Assembly (NCBI GenBank): GCA_024138025.1
Contig: JAMXBD010000398.1
Location: 434,001 to 498,000 of the forward strand
DNA length: 64,000 nt
Direction: 5' to 3'
Source: Combretum micranthum
Lineage: Eukaryota; Streptophyta; Magnoliopsida; Myrtales; Combretaceae
Positions 58,719 to 64,000 of the stretch are shown piece after piece. The notes beneath the pieces are model-generated. The model saw only the letters and a list, made by a program, of their open reading frames with translations, had not been told where the DNA came from and did not search any database. The position numbers and the translations under genes are program-made. Positions within the stretch are counted from its first letter, which is position 1; every line of letters starts with the position of its first letter.

Positions 58719-59936
58719 CTAAAAGATAGACCGAGATCGCGGATCTAGTTGATGGTTACAAAATTTAAGCTGGACTTCTAGGGATATGCTCAATCTTCTT
58801 CCTTCCTTTCTTTGTTCTTCGGGCGCATCTTCAGGATTGCTGCTGGATGATCCTGGGTTCCAATCCCTTATGAATTGCCTAAAATATTTCCTCCTTTTTC
58901 CGAGCGGCCTCCCTTGATCTTTCATGCATGTCGGTCAGTTCTTCCCCAGTCAAGTCTGGTACTATGTCATGGATAGTTTTCCAAGTAACAGCTCCATCTG
59001 TCTCCATGCTGTTGTTCTCAGTAGGTGGAGCACTGTCCGTGTTCATGGCTGAGTCTGCTCCTTGCCCCCTTCGAGTCTGTCGTCCTACTAAGTAGGGATG
59101 ATTCTTTCTTCAGTGCTAGTACGGGGTTCCTCTTCCCCAATAACGGTCTGGTTTTCTTCTTCCTGTTCCAGTCCTTCTTCATTGTCTTCCTCAGGGTCTT
59201 CTTCAGGATCTTCAGTCTCTTCTTCCATAGGCTCATCTCTTATTACCGATCCATCTTCTCGTAGACGTAGGGTCTCGTTCATCCTTAGTTGGATTCCTGT
59301 AAAGATAGGCGTCTCAGTGGGCACTTGGGTCGGGGGTCGTAGCACTTCCTGATATACTCCATGCCAGTGGAAGATATCGTTGATGTCAGCCTTCATCCAT
59401 TCAAGATGATCCATCAAGTTATCATGGGCGTAAACAAACATTGGTCCTATCCGGGTCCAAGTTCGAAAATCTGGTGTAGTTCAACCTCCATCTTCTCTAA
59501 GGATGAAAGTTGCTTCCTTTAGCATTGGTCGGTTGTTCGCGATGGCAACGATTCGTTCCACAGCGTATATCATTTCCAACTCAGTTATTTTCTTTCCTAT
59601 AGGGTAGTTGTGGATAGTCTGTACTACTCCCTTCCATTCGGTTTGCATCATTCCCTTCTTCCAGATTAGGAACATTTCCCGAACAGTCTTAGGTTGTCCT
59701 GCTAGGGCAAACTCCTCGCATAAAACTCTAAGTCTCAGTCGGTAATCTTCTGGTTTTTCGAAAGGTCCTTTTCGGAAGTTCTTGGCTTGAAGACAAGCCT
59801 CATCTATGGTGATCTATGTAAAAGAGAGAGATTAGAAAGCTTATTCTACCCATTTATTCCATCTAAGTCTTTCTTGTTTCTATTTAATTCTTCTTAAGTC
59901 CAATTCTATACTTATGATTCCTAGGTTCTTAACCAT
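58719..59936 (-). pseudogene. E4 extra ORF upstream of gag, with possible intron
   Basis: Minus strand, filling the space between primer site and gag. In order: ITIDEACLQAKNFRKGPFEK, PEDYRLRLRVLCEEFALAGQ, PKTVREMFLIWKKGMMQTEW, ELEMIYAVERIVA, PMLKEATFILREDGG, a TGA at about 59480, then FVYAHDNLMDHLEWMKADIN, HWHGVYQEVLRPPTQVP, and a very acidic stretch (EEETEDPEEDPEEDNEEG). Further on are VTWKTIHDIVPDLTGEEL and, in a shifted frame, KRRKYFRQFIRDWNPGSSSS to the end. About 430 codons in all. The first part looks like the C-terminal half of a Gag capsid. ATG at 59936-59934 followed by GTTAAG, and a pyrimidine tract ending ACATAG at 59814, would give a 120-nt intron and an in-frame start MITIDEA. 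Confidence 0.72.
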
Positions 59937-59948
59937 GCTCTGATACCA
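59937..59948 (-). other. Primer-binding site of E4
   Basis: TGGTATCAGAGC on the minus strand, 8 bases inside LTR N, followed directly by ATG. Confidence 0.92.
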
Positions 59949-59956
59949 ACTTAAAC

Positions 59957-62900
59957 TATCATGCCCCAAGGCATACCCTAAACGTAACAGTCGGCCACAC
60001 TCAATATTAAAGCATAAGTATGATATCCTTAGCCACTCCAAAAGTTTTGATATTAAGTGTAAGGCGTACTCTCACAAATTTAGAGGACCATAATGGAATT
60101 ATGAAGCTTAAGAAGATATAATAACATATTAAAAAAAGAGGATTCATAATAATAATATTCTCATATCATTGGTTTCACAAACTTAGGGACATTTTCATGA
60201 TTACTAATCTATTACAAGAATATTTGTACATCATTACTAATACTAACTTCATCTAAAATTTCCTTTATCCAAAAAGAAATTACCTGCCTGCAGGGTCCTC
60301 GTGGCTTTAACCATAAATAGGGAAACTGCAAAAGATATCTATGGAGGTATAAGCTAGCAGGCTTAGTGAGAATTATTTCCATAAATAACTTCTTGTAACA
60401 AAGTTTCAAACAAGTTAATTAATCAAACAAATGGAATGCAACATACAAGTGGGCAAACAAGGTATATAGTTTTTCGGGAACTATATGTTGAATGGATTTG
60501 CGCCCTCCATTCGGGGTTTGGTGATACATAACCTCAAAACCAGTAGTTTTAATAAAAAATTTTATGCTTTCGATCAATATCGCCAACCACATAAAGTCTA
60601 CTTGAATTGAGCCTTGCTTTTGAATCTTCCGCTAAGCATTTTCCTTTTTCCATAACCCCACCAAGTAATCTCTTTCGGATCCTCTGCCAAGTGTTGCTTT
60701 CGACATGAGCTTACTATCCTTCTCATCCAAGGACAATAACCCAAAATGCAATGTGACTCACTTCGTGGTATGCATGAATCCATTTATTTATGATATCGTA
60801 AATTGTTATTATCAAGTTTATGGTGATTAAGGCATCTCATACAAAGCAAGTATTTATACTAAAACAACCATTTTAAATCAATTCCGGCCTCGATATTCTT
60901 AGGATTCTTTCGACGAATTATTTACATACATATCCATTTATCTTTTCCAAGCTTCTAATGCAACTAAATTACAAGCACAACAAGTATAGTATTTAAAGGA
61001 AATAAACTCACGATGCCATATAGACTATTCCTCTATGTGAATGAGTCGTTCACACACTCCACTTAATCAAAATAATCTTCGGGAAATAGATATCCTTCCT
61101 CGGAGTCACCTAGTCAAAGAAAATACCCACAATGAGTATTTCTTGATGATTTTCTTGAATTTTGACAAAACAATGTCAAAAGAACGTTAAAGTTCGTATA
61201 AAGGAAAGTTCCAACTTAAAATGGCCATAACTTAGTCATTTTAACTCGGAATCGTGCATATAATATACCAATTTCTACCTACTCGAAAAGATCTACCCAT
61301 TTTTAAAATCACTTTTAATAAACAAGGTCATATAAGCTGCGAAACAGTGGGGATAAAATTCACCACAGATTTTCCAATGCAAAAACAACTTTGGTTTAAT
61401 CAATCAAAATTTGTTGGATAAATACTTAGTTATTTATATAGTTGAAAAATTCTCTTTTTATGGTTACTTAGCTCATATTCATTCATGCTCAAGTGTTTGT
61501 TGTCCATTCATGTTGCTTAAGTAAAAAAAATCATGTCGGTTTTGGAGTTTGTAGAAAAATATAGTTTACATGAATTCTCTTTTGTAAATCTCTTGAAATG
61601 AACATTTTGTTTCCTTTATTTTCCAAAGATGTTTTATGTTGACATATATATATATATATATATTTCCAAGTAACTTTTTGAAAATAACTTTTCTTCTTTC
61701 TATATTTTCTATATCAATACTATTTTTCCTATTGATTTTTCCTATACAAATTTCTTTGTCTATTTGTTTACAAAAATCTTTTATTTGAAAATTCCTCATT
61801 CTTTCCTCATATTATGTTTTTCATAGAAATTATCCTTACATAAAAATTTATTTTCTTTATAAAAACGAAGTTGAATAATAAGTGTTTTAAGAAACTTTTT
61901 ATTTTAGAAGTAGTTTCTCAAATCTTAGTGGTTTCTTCTTGTAACTTGAAAAGAGATAACTTTTTTTTTTTTAATCTATAGATCTTCTACTTTACATAAA
62001 CTTGTTTCTACGTGTCAAAATCTCCTTTTTGTCAACTATGTTTAGAACTTGAAATTTTGGACAACAAATTAAATGAACATGAATTATGCGAAAATAATAG
62101 AAAACAAAATAGCATAAATAATAAAGTCAAGTATTGGGAGTCTTAACTTTTTCAAGGCTCCCCGGATTAAGAAGTAGACTAGTCCCAAAATAAAAATAAA
62201 ATGAAAGAAAGAAAGAAAAAATTTTGTTTTCACTTGGTAAGGACAAGTCTAAGACTAGAGACTAGTCTTAAAATAACAAGGAATAAATAAAATAAATCAC
62301 ATTGCATAAAAATAAATAAATTACAAGTGAGCTTATATGCTCTAAAGAATATGTAAATATTTATATAGATAATAATACTTAGATATAGCAACAATAATAT
62401 GAACAAAAATAATAACATAAACATAAATAGATTTTCATGAACAAGAACATATGAACATAATGTAGTTTCCATAACATTTAGTCTTTGGAAACTCACCCTA
62501 TGGTCATGTAAAGTTACATGACATGAGTAGAAAGAAAATAATATGGAATGGTTACCTAGAGAAGACTTTAGTATTGTTATGTGGTTATGGGTTTTAGTTG
62601 TTGGTAGAAGTTGTTTTGAAATTATTCTGAGAGAGTTTTGGGATGATAGTTGGAGAGAGTTTTGAGAGGAGAATTTGAGAGAGTTTTAGTAAGAAATTTG
62701 CAGGTAGTAGTAGTGTGAAAGAAGTGAAAGAGGAGGGGGTATTTATAGGAAAATGTGGAGTGATTTTTGTATGATAAAAATAAAAAAAAATAAAACAAAT
62801 TGAGAGGGTACATGGGGGAGGGGGCGCCAGCCATAGAGAGATGTGAGAGGGAGTGATTTTATTTTTTTGTATTTTGTGAATTAAATAAAGTAATATATAA

Positions 62901-63456
62901 GGTAGATGTGAAATAAAGTTATGGGAAAGGTAAAAAGTAAAGGTTATAGATTATGGAGTGTGTAAGAGTAGGTGAAAGAAAAAGTAGAGATAAAAGAATA
63001 GTATAGAATAGTAATGAATAGTGTAATGCAAGATAGATATGACTAATAAAGTACCGGTAGTAAGAAAATACGCGTATAAATGCGATATCTGTTATTTATA
63101 CTTACCGAAAAATTACAAAATTAATATTTTTGAAAACCTTATATTTTTACGAGTCTAACGGTGTATTCGGAATATTTTTACTATTATGGGGACCTGGACA
63201 CGTTTTTCAAGAACCATGTCCGATCGGGTTCTAGAGGAGTTGCTGTTTTACTAATCTGATCGTTTTTTGTTGCCTTAGATAATTCCACATTATTCTACAT
63301 TCTAAACTTCTACTTATCCTCACCGAGTTTCTTATTCGGGAGTGCCGGACTTTGAGCTATTATGTCTAACTAGGGTTTTGTTGACATTTAGAGCTTCGAT
63401 TGACTTCTGGTTTAGGGTTTTAGGCTAAACCGATTCCAAAAATTTGGGGGTTTGCA
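59957..63456 (-). mobile_element. LTR N: 5' LTR of E4
   Basis: 3500-bp minus-oriented LTR, plus-view ends TATCATGCCCC and GGGGGTTTGCA. Nearly identical to M apart from its first 140 bp, which instead resemble LTR J (GGACCATA near 60090), and a loss of about 145 bp compared with M just after. The TATA box is at 62740-62747. It ends at 63456, where LTR P starts in mid-sequence. Confidence 0.9.
61646..61664. repeat. (TA)n run in LTR N
   Basis: About ten TA units; LTR M has a shorter TA run followed by a T-run in the same place. Confidence 0.8.
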
Positions 63457-64000
63457 ATCACCCGGCTTCGAAATTCTTTAAGTTCAACTTAACATAACAA
63501 CAGCAGACATTATAATTCACTTTTAACCCATCATGCATATTCATTTTATCTTTGCTAACTAACTAGTGCAGCTATCAATACAATCACAAACAATAATTGA
63601 AGTTGGAAGTGATACTCACTTGGCCATGGTACGCCGGTCTTTTAGTAGTAATAATCAGGTGGTAGGGATTCGTCGGTCTCGGGATCACCTACCAAAGAAG
63701 AATACCCTAATGAGTACTTCATCACTTAACTAATCCAAACTGTGTCAAAACTACTAAAAATCGTGATTCTCGCTATTTGCTGAAGTTCCAATTTAAAATG
63801 ACCATAACTTGGTCATTTTAACTAGGAATTTTGCAAATTTTATATCGAATTCTATCTACATTGAAAGATCTACCTAATTCTAATATTATTTCCAAGTTTT
63901 GAAAACATTTAGGTCATGAAATAGAGGGATCAGATCTGATCAGTAACCATTCCTATTTTCGAAAAATAGTTTTTGCACTTGTTTGAAATGTATCTAGTTG
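63457..64000 (-). mobile_element. LTR P fragment, continues beyond the window
   Basis: Minus-oriented, related to LTR F from 14338 onward (ATCACCCGGCTTCG, then TTGGCCATGGTACGCCGGTCT and the conserved inverted repeat at 63793-63821). It begins in mid-LTR and is the inverted counterpart of the right end of LTR L. Confidence 0.85.

Overview
The window is plant nuclear DNA, almost certainly from a eudicot-type genome, and consists of nested, mutually interrupted LTR retrotransposons. The sequence is AT-rich. The coding relics are Ty3/gypsy gag and pol of the chromodomain-bearing Tekay/Del type, the primer-binding sites match plant initiator tRNA-Met, and there is one hAT-type DNA element. I found no host protein gene, rRNA gene, functional tRNA gene or CRISPR array. 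The density of nested insertions, and stop codons that mostly look like cytosine-deamination products, suggest methylated heterochromatin.

Most of the window belongs to one LTR superfamily, called here the 'GCTTACA family'. Its LTRs are very long (about 3.5-4.9 kb). Read in element orientation they begin TGTAAGCCCC and end GGGGCGTGACA. Family members: element E1 (minus strand; 3' LTR 22-3126 plus 11018-11518, internal 11519-24148, 5' LTR from 24149, truncated); solo LTRs B (3127-11017), C (3151-8015, nested in B) and F (13326-18489, in E1 pol); LTR G (26248-30539); the divergent H LTRs (31195-38720); element E3 (internal 38720-40657, 5' LTR 40658-45856); LTRs K (45857-48642) and L (48790-51276); element E4 (51277-63456, both LTRs present); LTR P (63457-64000).

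A second group has shorter LTRs with TGAT...ATCA ends: S1 (17311-18011), S2 (21069-21749), a fragment (30540-31040), U (40921-41800), T (38990-39601), and a small element I (32274-33472) with an LTR, a primer-binding site and a protease-only ORF. A 1.09-kb hAT-type element (23037-24128) has landed inside the E1 primer-binding site. Perfect target-site duplications (TSDs) support seven of these insertions: B, C, F, S1, U, T and the hAT element.

E1 retains recognisable gag, protease, RT, RNase H, integrase and chromodomain parts, all broken. E4 keeps a long open gag C-terminal half but has a badly decayed, shortened pol. E3 and E4 also carry an extra ORF between the primer-binding site and gag (a fragment survives in E2). 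It resembles the C-terminal half of a Gag capsid. In both elements an ATG abutting the primer-binding site is followed at once by a possible splice donor, and a possible acceptor would join that ATG in frame to the extra ORF. A third notable point is a 65-nt copy of mature initiator tRNA-Met, with its CCA tail, at the junction between S2 and a deleted part of E1 gag.
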